Assembly: GCA_007118195.1 (NCBI GenBank)
Contig: SKSA01000030.1
Span: 1 to 5,453 of the forward strand
Length of the DNA: 5,453 bases
Source: Anaerobacillus sp.
Lineage (GTDB): Bacteria > Bacillota > Bacilli > Bacillales > Anaerobacillaceae
Direction: 5' to 3'
Under the pieces are notes generated by a model that was given only the letters and a program-made list of their open reading frames with translations, did no database searches and had not been told where the DNA came from. Position 1 is the first letter of the stretch; each line of letters begins with the position of its first letter. A program made the translations under genes and the position numbers. Shown piece by piece: positions 1 to 5,453 of this stretch.

Positions 1-1076
1 AATACGTGAGCTTTATGAAGAGTTTGAATGAAGACGAGGATCACGGGGCCAATTAATAAACCTAAAAACCCGAATAATTTGTAACCAACAAATAAAGAAA
101 GTAGTGTTGCGAGTGGGTCGACACCGATATTTGTTGATAATATTTTCGGCTCCATGATCTGTCTTTGAATAACGACGACTCCATAAAGAACAGAAAGCCC
201 GATGGTCAATGATAGTTGACCAGAAAAAAATGTATAAAAAATCCATGGAATAAAAATTAAGCCAGTTCCTAAGTATGGCAGTAGATCAACGAATGCAATT
301 ATCAATGCAATGGTTATCGGATAATCGACACCTAATATGATTAAGCCGGCTAAAACGATAAAACAAGTAATGGAAATAAGCGTTAATTGAGCAAAAAGAA
401 ACCCTACAAACGCTTTTTTTAAGCTGACAATTACTACTTTCGTTTTTTCAGCAATGAAATTCGGAGTCCACTTTCTAAAAAGGGAAACGAGCCTATACCA
501 ATCTTTACTAATAAAAAAAGTAGCTAATAAAGAAAAAATAATAACAGTAGCTAAGTTCGGTAACCCTAATAAAAAGTCAGATACTCCTGTTAATATAGCG
601 TGTGTTGTATTGCTTAAACTAGAAGTTAACTGAACAGTAATTGTTTCAATGTAAGCCAATATCGTCGCTTGGTGGTCGCTATCCAATGAGTAAAATAATG
701 TTGAAATTTGCTCATAAATAGGAATGATCTTTATTGTGAAAAACTCTTTAATTTCGAAAATAATCGTTTGTAAATGAAATGGTACTGACTGAGATAAATA
801 ATTTGTACCTATAATGATTTCTGAAATGATTACGGTAATCGCACCAATGATTAGAACAATTATTAAAAGTAATGTAATTGAAACAGATAACCATCTTGTT
901 ACATTTAGCTTTTTTTGGAGCAAATTGACAAAAGGGTTTATTAAAAATGCAATCGCTAGACCGATGGCAAATGGGTAAGCAGTCTTAAATAAAAAAACAA
1001 CTAGTAATATCGTAGAAGTGAATACCAATAAAACGATAAGGAGCTTCATTAATATCCGAAGGTAGTTAGACGACAT
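1..1076 (-). CDS. ytvI: YtvI, AI-2E family sporulation membrane protein (3' end beyond window)
   Basis: I translated this by hand: the frame is open from ATG at 1076 to the window edge, giving 358 residues. The family is about 370 long as I recall, so only the C-terminal tail should be missing. The start follows an AAAGGAG site (plus-strand 1084-1090) at 7-base spacing. The protein is mostly membrane: hydrophobic stretches lie near residues 10-30, 34-50, 62-88, 165-190, 222-249, 252-280 and 322-352. Family-type motifs are DLLPYLGTG at 264-272 and EPKILS at 309-314, followed by NIGVDPL. AI-2E family members are putative exporters or channels; the Bacillus YtvI subgroup is associated with sporulation and reported as sigma-E dependent. 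The transported substrate is not known to me. The gene runs divergently from ytwI and the TCA cluster, so it is a separate transcription unit. Confidence 0.93.
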   Translation of the reverse strand, partial: MSSNYLRILMKLLIVLLVFTSTILLVVFLFKTAYPFAIGLAIAFLINPFVNLLQKKLNVTRWLSVSITLLLIIVLIIGAITVIISEIIIGTNYLSQSVPFHLQTIIFEIKEFFTIKIIPIYEQISTLFYSLDSDHQATILAYIETITVQLTSSLSNTTHAILTGVSDFLLGLPNLATVIIFSLLATFFISKDWYRLVSLFRKWTPNFIAEKTKVVIVSLKKAFVGFLFAQLTLISITCFIVLAGLIILGVDYPITIALIIAFVDLLPYLGTGLIFIPWIFYTFFSGQLSLTIGLSVLYGVVVIQRQIMEPKILSTNIGVDPLATLLSLFVGYKLFGFLGLLIGPVILVFIQTLHKAHV

Positions 1077-1290
1077 ACTTTTTCTCCTTTCGATATTTTA
1101 GCTTTTATTACACTATTAAATAGTTATGGCTTGTATATGTTATTTAGACCAATTATTTAAACGGAAGCCTTTTAAAAAACTTATTTATTATTCGAAAAAT
1201 TGACACAAAAATATATTGAAACTTGGCGAAATTATAAATTGTATGATAATATAAAAATGGTACGGCCTACCGAGGAAGGATGCATCACTT
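1077..1290. other. divergent ytvI / ytwI intergenic region
   Basis: This AT-rich gap must hold the start signals of both flanking genes. Toward ytwI, the best sigma-A-like pair I see is TTGGCG (1223-1228), a 16-base spacer and GATAAT (1245-1250). The perfect -35 hexamer TTGACA at 1200-1205 has no -10 at a workable distance. A TGAAAC at 1217-1222 with TGTA 17 bases on only loosely resembles an ECF-sigma site. Toward ytvI, the minus strand has CATATACA (plus-strand 1132-1139), about 55 bases before the start, loosely like a sigma-E -10 element, with AATAATT (1151-1157) as a poorly spaced -35. None of these is strong. An open frame from 1200 to 1415 overlaps ytwI out of frame and is not a gene. 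Confidence 0.4.
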
Positions 1291-1764
1291 TTGATTACAC
1301 AAGCAACAGCGTTTATGCTTATTTTGCTTTTTATCGGTATCATAGCGAAAAATCAATCTTTAATTATTGCAGTAGTTGCCCTACTAGCTATAAAGTGGGC
1401 TGGATTAGGAGATAAAGCTTTTCCTCTACTACAGCAAAAAGGAATAAATATTGGGGTTACAGTAATTACAATAGCGGTGCTTGTACCTATTGTTACTGGA
1501 CAGATTGGTTTTAGAGAATTAGCCGATGCGATGAAATCTACATATGCATGGATTGCGTTAGGAGCGGGGATTTTTGTTGCTATTATCGCAGCTAATGGGA
1601 TAGAGTTGTTGCAATCAGATCCTCATATTACGGCAGCTCTAGTTTTTGGGACGATACTAGCGGTAGCGATATTTAATGGAGTAGCAGTTGGTCCATTAAT
1701 TGGAGCTGGTATTGCTTATATGGTGATGAAGCTAGTAGAATTCTTTAGCACACTAGGTTCGTAG
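1291..1764 (+). CDS. ytwI: YtwI-type UPF0756 (DUF441) small membrane protein
   Basis: The product is 157 residues, close to the roughly 150 usual for this family. It has no soluble domain. Hydrophobic segments lie near residues 5-19, 23-38, 54-70, 84-102 and 112-149, the last long enough to cross twice. Recognisable family stretches are AKNQSL (19-24), GINIGVTVITIAVLVP (51-66), TYAWIALGAGI (84-94) and VAVGPLIGAGIAY (131-143). The start is TTG: GAGGAAGGA at 1272-1280 lies 10 bases upstream, and the resulting N-terminus aligns with my memory of B. subtilis YtwI. The next in-frame ATG (codon 9) would remove part of the first membrane segment and has no ribosome site. The function is unknown. Position just upstream of citZ matches the B. 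subtilis neighbourhood, but the 393-base gap argues for separate expression of citZ. I see no clear terminator after the TAG. Confidence 0.92.
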   Translation: MITQATAFMLILLFIGIIAKNQSLIIAVVALLAIKWAGLGDKAFPLLQQKGINIGVTVITIAVLVPIVTGQIGFRELADAMKSTYAWIALGAGIFVAIIAANGIELLQSDPHITAALVFGTILAVAIFNGVAVGPLIGAGIAYMVMKLVEFFSTLGS

Positions 1765-1828
1765 ACTTAAAATTAGTGATAATTTTCATAAGAATTAAAA
1801 TAGTCGGAATTTATTTTTAAATTTAAAG

Positions 1829-1844
1829 TTCACAAAACTGTGAA
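1829..1844. promoter_or_regulatory. perfect inverted repeat TTCACA-AAAC-TGTGAA over the -35
   Basis: Two perfect 6-base arms are separated by AAAC; the left arm is itself the -35 hexamer of the candidate promoter. A dimeric regulator bound here would compete with RNA polymerase or contact it. The half-sites resemble those of Rex (TTGTGAA-N4-TTCACAA), but the order is everted. The minus strand reads TTTTGTGAA, close to the ResD-type TTTGTGAAT element. The bound protein is therefore not identified; a redox or respiration regulator would fit a TCA gene but is inference. Confidence 0.45.
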
Positions 1845-1857
1845 AAATGTATATAAT
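1829..1857 (+). promoter_or_regulatory. candidate sigma-A promoter upstream of citZ (P1)
   Basis: TTCACA at 1829-1834 matches the TTGACA -35 consensus at five of six positions, and TATAAT at 1852-1857 is a perfect -10, with the ideal 17-base spacer. Transcription would begin near 1864, giving citZ a leader of about 290 bases that includes the 39-base dyad at 1874-1912. It is the best-scoring promoter by eye in the gap. It could instead be one of two tandem starts (see 1979-2006). Its use is inferred, not shown. Confidence 0.6.
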
Positions 1858-1873
1858 TGAAATTGGTTGGAAA

Positions 1874-1912
1874 ACTCTTTTAAACATAATAAATATTTAT
1901 GGAAAAAAGAGT
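1874..1912. promoter_or_regulatory. 39-base composite dyad containing a CcpC-like ATAA-N7-TTAT box
   Basis: The outer arms ACTCTTTT (1874-1881) and AAAAGAGT (1905-1912) are perfectly complementary. The inner arms CATAA (1885-1889) and TTATG (1897-1901) are too. Both pairs share one centre, position 1893, separated by a 3x3 mismatch. The inner part is exactly ATAA-N7-TTAT, the dyad described for CcpC, the citrate-responsive LysR-type repressor of citZ and citB in B. subtilis. As DNA it is therefore a likely CcpC operator. As RNA made from the promoter at 1829-1857, it would form a hairpin with an 8-base-pair lower stem. No U-tract follows, so it is not an intrinsic terminator on the plus strand. 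Confidence 0.5.
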
Positions 1913-1970
1913 AGGTTCAAAAAGGCCTGAAATTTTACTAATAAATATGCTGACGATTCTCGCACAAATA

Positions 1971-1986
1971 TGTTCAAATTAGAACA
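1971..1986. promoter_or_regulatory. inverted repeat TGTTC-N6-GAACA overlapping a second -35
   Basis: Two perfect 5-base arms are separated by AAATTA. The right arm overlaps the TTAGAA -35 of the candidate promoter at 1979-2006, an operator-like position. The half-sites resemble Bacillus LexA boxes (GAAC...GTTC), but their order is reversed, so LexA is not proposed. In AT-rich DNA a 10-base dyad can arise by chance. Confidence 0.25.
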
Positions 1987-2006
1987 AGAAAATATTTTAC
2001 TATAAT
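1979..2006 (+). promoter_or_regulatory. candidate second promoter of citZ (P2)
   Basis: TTAGAA (1979-1984) is followed after 16 bases by a perfect TATAAT (2001-2006), itself directly repeated at 2007-2012. A start near 2013 would leave a leader of about 145 bases. The -35 is weaker than that of the upstream candidate and the surroundings are very AT-rich, so chance is a real possibility. Confidence 0.35.
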
Positions 2007-2157
2007 TATAATTCAATTAATTGGATTTAAAATTAATAGAGTTAACTTTCGTCGTCGGCACCCAACTGCTTTAAGGACTTTTTGAACTATCTTCTTCGTT
2101 TAAGCATGGAAAGTTTGTTCTAAGAATCATTCTATTTGTAAAGGAGAGGTTGAAAAA

Positions 2158-3273
2158 ATGAGTACTACTCGTGGTCTTGAAGGTATTGTTGCAACAACGT
2201 CGAGCGTAAGTTCAATTATTGATGGTGTTTTAACTTATCATGGTTTTAACATCGATGATTTAGCAGATCATGCTAGCTTTGAGGAAGTAATCTTCTTATT
2301 ATGGAACGGTCGTCTTCCGAAAGAAGCAGAATTAAAACAGCTAACAGAGGATTTAGCTAGCTATGCAGAAGTTCCTCAAGGTGTCATTGATCAAATGAAG
2401 ATGTACCCAATTGAAAAGGTTCATCCGATGGCCGCTCTTCGTACTGCAATTTCAAACTTAGGATTGTATGATCCAGAGGCAGATGACCAATCTGAAGAAG
2501 CGAATAAGCGGAAGGCTCTTAAATTACAAGCTCAAGTACAAACGGTCGTGACAGCGTTTTCACGTATCCGTGAAGGGAAAGAACCTGTTGCACCTCGCAA
2601 AGATTTAGGCTTTGCGGCTAATTTCCTTTACATGCTTAATGGAGAAGACCCTGATGAAATTTCTATAAATGCTTTTAACAAAGCGTTAGTTCTACATGCA
2701 GATCATGAGTTAAATGCATCGACGTTTACTGCTCGTGTCTGTGTAGCAACTTTATCTGATATGTATTCAGGTGTTACAGCGGCAATTGGCGCTCTTAAAG
2801 GTCCACTACATGGTGGAGCCAATGAACAAGTTATGGCCATGTTAAGTGAAATTGATTCTATGGATAATGTAGAACCATATATTATGAATGCACTAAATAA
2901 TAAAGTAAAAATCATGGGCTTTGGTCACCGTGTATATAAAGACGGAGATCCTCGAGCTAAGCATTTGAGAGAAATGTCAAAACAGTTAACAACTATTACT
3001 GGTGAGACGAAATGGTATGAAATGTCTGTGAAAATTGATGAAATTGTTACACGTGAAAAAGGTTTATTACCTAACGTTGATTTCTATTCTGCTAGTGTCT
3101 ACCATAGCTTAGGAATTAAGCATGATTTATTTACACCAATTTTTGCAATTAGTAGAATGTCAGGATGGATTGCACATATTTTAGAACAGTTTAGTAACAA
3201 CCGATTAATTAGACCGCGTGCCGAATATATCGGACCTGACAAACAAGTTTATGTACCAATGGAAAATCGTTAA
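2158..3273 (+). CDS. citZ: citrate synthase CitZ
   Basis: Condenses acetyl-CoA with oxaloacetate to form citrate and CoA, the entry step of the TCA cycle, in the cytoplasm. The 371 residues match B. subtilis CitZ in length (about 372), and the opening RGLEGIVATTSSVSSIIDG is typical of Gram-positive citrate synthases. Active-site elements are all present: HADHELNAS with His183, GPLHGGANE with His218, MGFGHRVYK with His257 and Arg258, DPR with Arg266, and NVDFYS with the catalytic Asp308. The C-terminal RPRAEYIGP (352-360) is also family-like. The paralogues CitA and MmgA are alternatives by family, but sequence and synteny with icd and mdh support CitZ. ATG at 2158 follows AAGGAGAGG (2141-2149) with 8-base spacing. 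It lies 179 bases ahead of icd on the same strand. Control by CcpC through the upstream dyad is inferred. Confidence 0.98.
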   Translation: MSTTRGLEGIVATTSSVSSIIDGVLTYHGFNIDDLADHASFEEVIFLLWNGRLPKEAELKQLTEDLASYAEVPQGVIDQMKMYPIEKVHPMAALRTAISNLGLYDPEADDQSEEANKRKALKLQAQVQTVVTAFSRIREGKEPVAPRKDLGFAANFLYMLNGEDPDEISINAFNKALVLHADHELNASTFTARVCVATLSDMYSGVTAAIGALKGPLHGGANEQVMAMLSEIDSMDNVEPYIMNALNNKVKIMGFGHRVYKDGDPRAKHLREMSKQLTTITGETKWYEMSVKIDEIVTREKGLLPNVDFYSASVYHSLGIKHDLFTPIFAISRMSGWIAHILEQFSNNRLIRPRAEYIGPDKQVYVPMENR

Positions 3274-3274
3274 T

Positions 3275-3304
3275 TTCATGTGTTGGGGGAGAATAATCTA
3301 TAAT
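3275..3304 (+). promoter_or_regulatory. possible internal promoter for icd
   Basis: Immediately after the citZ stop codon, a perfect TATAAT at 3299-3304 is preceded 18 bases upstream by a poor -35, TTCATG (3275-3280). A start near 3311 would give icd a leader of about 140 bases. B. subtilis icd is known to have its own promoter besides read-through from citZ, which makes a signal here plausible. A weaker alternative is TTGTTT (3387-3392), 18 bases, TATATA (3411-3416). Confidence 0.35.
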
Positions 3305-3404
3305 TAAAGAGATTTTAAAGTGGAAAGCACATAAGGCTTTGGAGGGGGAACCTTACTAATATAGGTTAAGCAACCAAAGAAGATACTTGTTTTTCACTTC
3401 TCCC
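3287..3404 (+). other. folded RNA element in the citZ-icd gap
   Basis: Nested complementary segments span most of this gap. GGGAGAA (3287-3293) pairs with TTCTCCC (3398-3404). AAGTG (3318-3322) pairs with CACTT (3395-3399), partly competing with the first stem. CTTTGG (3337-3342) pairs with CCAAAG (3374-3379), and AACCT (3349-3353) with AGGTT (3363-3367). The last two stems share one centre at 3358 and enclose a symmetric 6x6 internal loop whose left strand is AGGGGG. There is no T-tract directly after any stem, so it is not an ordinary terminator. It could set RNA processing or stability between citZ and icd. Stability was judged by eye only. Confidence 0.35.
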
Positions 3405-3452
3405 ATTACATATATAAAAATAAGAAAAAGACTTTTTTAGGAGGTAATAGTA

Positions 3453-4724
3453 ATGGCAAATGGCGAAAAAATTACTGTTCAAGGTGGAGTTTTAAACGTT
3501 CCTAATAATCCGGTGATCCCTTTCATCGAAGGTGATGGTATTGGACCAGACATTTGGGCTTCTGCATCTCGCGTAATAGACGCGGCAGTAGAAAAAGCAT
3601 ATAAAGGTGAAAAGAAAATTGTTTGGAAAGAAATTTTAGCAGGTGAAAAAGCTTTTGAACAAACTGGAAACTGGCTTCCAGAAGAAACGTTAGACGCAGT
3701 ACGCGAGTATATTATTGCAATTAAAGGTCCATTAACAACTCCAATTGGTGGTGGATTCCGTTCTCTTAACGTAGCACTTCGTCAAGAGTTAGATTTATAC
3801 ACTTGCTTACGTCCTGTACGTTACTTTAATGGGGTGCCTTCTCCAGTTAAAAAGCCTGAAGATACAGATACAGTTATTTTCCGAGAAAATTCTGAAGATA
3901 TTTATGCTGGTATTGAGTGGGAAGAAGGAACTCCTGAAGTTAAAAAGTTGATCGCCTTCTTACGTGATGAAATGGGAGCAACTAAAATTCGTTTCCCTGA
4001 AACTTCTGGTATTGGTATTAAGCCAGTTTCTCAAGAAGGAACAGCTCGTTTAGTTCGTGCTGCGATTGAGTATGCAATTAAAGAAGGGCGTAAGAGTGTA
4101 ACTCTTGTTCATAAAGGGAATATCATGAAGTTTACTGAAGGAGCTTTCAAAAACTGGGGTTATGAATTAGCAGAAAAAGAATACGGAGATAAAGTATTCA
4201 CTTGGGCTCAATATGATGAGATTGTTGAAAAAGATGGAAAAGACGCTGCGAACAAAGCACAATCAGATGCAGAAGCAGCTGGCAAAATCATTGTTAAAGA
4301 TGTAATTGCTGATATCTTCTTACAACAAATTCTTACTCGTCCAAAAGACTTTGATGTAGTTGCAACAATGAACTTAAATGGTGACTATGCTTCGGATGCG
4401 TTAGCTGCACAAGTTGGTGGAATTGGTATTGCTCCTGGAGCAAACATTAACTATGAAACAGGACATGCAATCTTTGAAGCTACACACGGTACAGCTCCTA
4501 AATATGCTGGCTTAGACAAAGTAAACCCTTCTTCTGTTTTACTTTCAGGAGAGTTAATGCTTCGTCACCTAGGTTGGAATGAAGCAGCGGACTTAGTTAT
4601 GACTGCTATGGATAAGACAATTGGTAGTAAAGTTGTAACATATGATTTTGCACGTTTAATGGATGGTGCTACAGAAGTTAAGTGTTCAGAGTTTGGTGAT
4701 GCATTAATTAAAAACATGGACTAA
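3453..4724 (+). CDS. icd: NADP-dependent isocitrate dehydrogenase Icd
   Basis: Oxidatively decarboxylates isocitrate to 2-oxoglutarate and CO2 with reduction of NADP, supplying the carbon skeleton for glutamate. The 423 residues equal the length of B. subtilis Icd. The substrate loop [17 protein letters not shown] holds Ser104, Asn106 and Arg110; Arg120 and Arg144 complete the citrate-carboxylate site. Tyr151 and Lys221 (in [10 protein letters not shown]) are the catalytic pair. Asp287, Asp311 and Asp315 (in [11 protein letters not shown]) correspond to the metal ligands. NADP preference is supported by Lys350-Tyr351 after HGTAP and by Tyr397 and Arg401 in VTYDFARLM, equivalent to the E. coli 2'-phosphate contacts. 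A perfect AGGAGGT ribosome site (3439-3445) stands 7 bases before ATG. It is the middle gene of the citZ-icd-mdh cluster. Ser104 is the position phosphorylated in E. coli Icd; no aceK-like kinase is in the window. Confidence 0.98.
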   Translation: MANGEKITVQGGVLNVPNNPVIPFIEGDGIGPDIWASASRVIDAAVEKAYKGEKKIVWKEILAGEKAFEQTGNWLPEETLDAVREYIIAIKGPLTTPIGGGFRSLNVALRQELDLYTCLRPVRYFNGVPSPVKKPEDTDTVIFRENSEDIYAGIEWEEGTPEVKKLIAFLRDEMGATKIRFPETSGIGIKPVSQEGTARLVRAAIEYAIKEGRKSVTLVHKGNIMKFTEGAFKNWGYELAEKEYGDKVFTWAQYDEIVEKDGKDAANKAQSDAEAAGKIIVKDVIADIFLQQILTRPKDFDVVATMNLNGDYASDALAAQVGGIGIAPGANINYETGHAIFEATHGTAPKYAGLDKVNPSSVLLSGELMLRHLGWNEAADLVMTAMDKTIGSKVVTYDFARLMDGATEVKCSEFGDALIKNMD

Positions 4725-4758
4725 GAACTTAATATGAGGTTAAATATAGGTTGATTCA

Positions 4759-4845
4759 AGAAGGGTTAGACTACACCATTTTATAAGGAACTTTTTTGGG
4801 AAGTTTTTAATAGTGGGGAGTCTCCCCCTTTTGAGTCACCCTTCT
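4759..4845 (+). other. branched RNA structure in the icd-mdh gap
   Basis: AGAAGGGT (4759-4766) is perfectly complementary to ACCCTTCT (4838-4845), and after a 2-base bulge GACT (4769-4772) continues the stem with AGTC (4834-4837). Two hairpins lie inside this closing stem. One is AACTT (4789-4793) with AAGTT (4801-4805), extendable by two G-U pairs and an A-U pair. The other is the GC-rich hairpin at 4815-4827. Together they make a three-way junction about 85 bases long, 43 bases ahead of mdh. The closing stem is followed by CTTTTATT, a short T-rich run, so partial termination between icd and mdh is possible. No good sigma-A promoter for mdh was seen in the gap. Confidence 0.4.
4815..4832 (+). 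terminator. weak terminator-like hairpin between icd and mdh
   Basis: GGGGA (4815-4819) and TCCCC (4823-4827) form a 5-base-pair GC-rich stem with a GTC loop, followed by C and four Ts (4829-4832). Stem and T-run are both shorter than in typical Bacillus intrinsic terminators, so at most partial termination, or a role in 3'-end stability of icd mRNA, is suggested. Confidence 0.3.
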
Positions 4846-4887
4846 CTTTTATTAACGAAACTATATAACGGTAGGGAGCGAAAAAAA

Positions 4888-5453
4888 ATGGCAATTAAAC
4901 GAAGAAAAGTTTCTGTTATTGGTGGCGGTTTTACAGGAGCAACAACGGCATTAATGGTTGCTCAAAAGGAATTAGGTGATGTCGTACTAGTAGACATTCC
5001 GCAAATGGAAAATCCTACAAAGGGAAAAGCTCTAGATATGTTAGAAGCAAGTCCAGTACAAGGATTTGATTCGAATATCGTTGGAACTTCTAATTACGAA
5101 GATACAGCTGGTTCTGATATCGTTGTTATTACTGCAGGGATTGCTAGAAAGCCTGGCATGAGTCGTGATGACTTAGTTAATACAAACGCTGGAATTATGA
5201 AGGCGGTTACAAAGGAAATTGTGAAATATTCCCCAGACTGCTATATTGTGGTGCTTACAAATCCTGTAGATGCAATGACTTACACAGTGTATAAAGAATC
5301 TGGCTTCCCGAAAAACCGTGTTATTGGTCAATCAGGAGTACTGGATACTGCGCGTTTCCGCACGTTTGTATCACAAGAGTTAAACGTATCAGTTGAAGAT
5401 GTAACTGGATTCGTATTAGGTGGACATGGTGATGATATGGTACCACTTGTGCG
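4888..5453 (+). CDS. mdh: malate dehydrogenase Mdh (3' end beyond window)
   Basis: Interconverts malate and oxaloacetate with NAD, closing the TCA cycle and feeding CitZ. Hand translation gives 188 codons plus two bases with no stop; the family is about 312 long, so roughly 60 percent is present. The NAD-binding GGGFTG (12-17) is followed by Asp36 in VLVDIP, which marks NAD rather than NADP preference. The mobile substrate loop [10 protein letters not shown] carries Arg87, the residue that separates malate from lactate dehydrogenases (Gln in LDH), and Arg93. Asn125 lies in TNPVD, Asp153 and Arg156 in GVLDTARFR, and the catalytic base His180 in [10 protein letters not shown]. This is the LDH-like malate dehydrogenase type found in Bacillus. 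ATG at 4888 follows a modest AGGGAG site (4873-4878) with 9-base spacing, weaker than those of citZ and icd, which may lower its translation. Confidence 0.97.
   Translation, partial: MAIKRRKVSVIGGGFTGATTALMVAQKELGDVVLVDIPQMENPTKGKALDMLEASPVQGFDSNIVGTSNYEDTAGSDIVVITAGIARKPGMSRDDLVNTNAGIMKAVTKEIVKYSPDCYIVVLTNPVDAMTYTVYKESGFPKNRVIGQSGVLDTARFRTFVSQELNVSVEDVTGFVLGGHGDDMVPLV

Larger units (their letters stand above)
1765..2157 (+). other. citZ upstream regulatory region and leader
   Basis: No gene is visible in these 393 bases. Short ATG frames exist (for example 27 codons at 1847-1930 and 27 codons at 1899-1982) but none has a ribosome binding site. The region carries at least three dyad symmetries and two sigma-A-like promoters, listed separately. 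A third, weaker pair is TTCAAA (1916-1921), 17 bases, TAATAA (1939-1944). Just after ytwI, AAAATT (1769-1774) can pair with AATTTT (1781-1786), but this AT-only hairpin is too weak to call a terminator. Short perfect palindromes also occur at 2014-2023 (CAATTAATTG) and 2040-2047 (AGTTAACT). No catabolite-responsive (cre) site convincing by eye was found, although citZ is catabolite-repressed in B. subtilis. The stretch 2048-2140 shows only weak local pairing. Confidence 0.6.

Noticed and set aside
13..246. 77-codon minus-strand reading frame
   Set aside because: It lies within ytvI in another frame and has no family-like sequence; the ytvI frame is continuous through this stretch with AI-2E motifs.
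1200..1415. 71-codon plus-strand frame overlapping the ytwI start
   Set aside because: It begins at a TTG without a ribosome site and overlaps ytwI out of frame; ytwI is a recognisable membrane protein.
1769..1786. Intrinsic terminator after ytwI
   Set aside because: The only local hairpin pairs AAAATT with AATTTT; it has no GC pairs and no following T-tract.
1829..1844. Rex operator
   Set aside because: The arms match Rex half-sites but are everted (TTCACA first, TGTGAA second), so the canonical Rex box is not present.
1847..1982. Possible leader peptides in the citZ upstream region (27 codons at 1847-1930, 27 codons at 1899-1982)
   Set aside because: Neither has a Shine-Dalgarno sequence, the first ATG falls inside the candidate promoter, and neither shows a run of regulatory codons.
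1971..1986. LexA (SOS) box
   Set aside because: The half-sites are in the reverse order to the GAAC-N4-GTTC arrangement of Bacillus LexA sites.
1765..2157. T-box or other known riboswitch in the citZ leader
   Set aside because: No T-box AGGGTGG-type core or other riboswitch motif recognisable by eye is present.
2703..2915. 70-codon minus-strand frame
   Set aside because: It is antisense to the conserved centre of citZ, so it is a shadow of that gene.

Overview
The window looks like chromosomal core DNA of a low-GC, endospore-forming member of the Bacillaceae. The AT-rich composition, strong AGGAGG-type ribosome binding sites, a TTG start codon, and the gene set ytvI / ytwI / citZ-icd-mdh all point that way. 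The proteins resemble the Bacillus subtilis versions closely as I remember them; I cannot name the species. I see no mobile element, CRISPR array, tRNA, rRNA or other sign of recent transfer.

Layout. Positions 1-1076 (minus strand) hold almost all of ytvI, an AI-2E-family membrane protein linked to sporulation; its last codons lie beyond the left edge. A 214-base AT-rich divergent gap (1077-1290) follows. Positions 1291-1764 (plus) encode ytwI, a small UPF0756/DUF441 membrane protein starting at TTG. The gap 1765-2157 has no gene but is rich in dyad symmetries and candidate sigma-A promoters, and is the presumed control region of citZ. citZ (citrate synthase, 2158-3273), icd (NADP isocitrate dehydrogenase, 3453-4724) and mdh (malate dehydrogenase, from 4888, cut by the right edge) follow on the plus strand, separated by 179- and 163-base gaps that can each fold into multi-part RNA structures.

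How the genes work together. CitZ condenses oxaloacetate with acetyl-CoA to citrate. Aconitase, encoded elsewhere, converts citrate to isocitrate. Icd oxidises isocitrate to 2-oxoglutarate with reduction of NADP. Mdh regenerates oxaloacetate from malate. In Bacillus the citZ branch is repressed by the citrate-sensing LysR-type regulator CcpC and by carbon catabolite control. A 39-base composite dyad at 1874-1912 contains an ATAA-N7-TTAT element matching the CcpC box.

No undescribed system is evident. The points most worth checking are the two operator-like dyads upstream of citZ, the long citZ leader they imply, and the folded citZ-icd and icd-mdh gaps.
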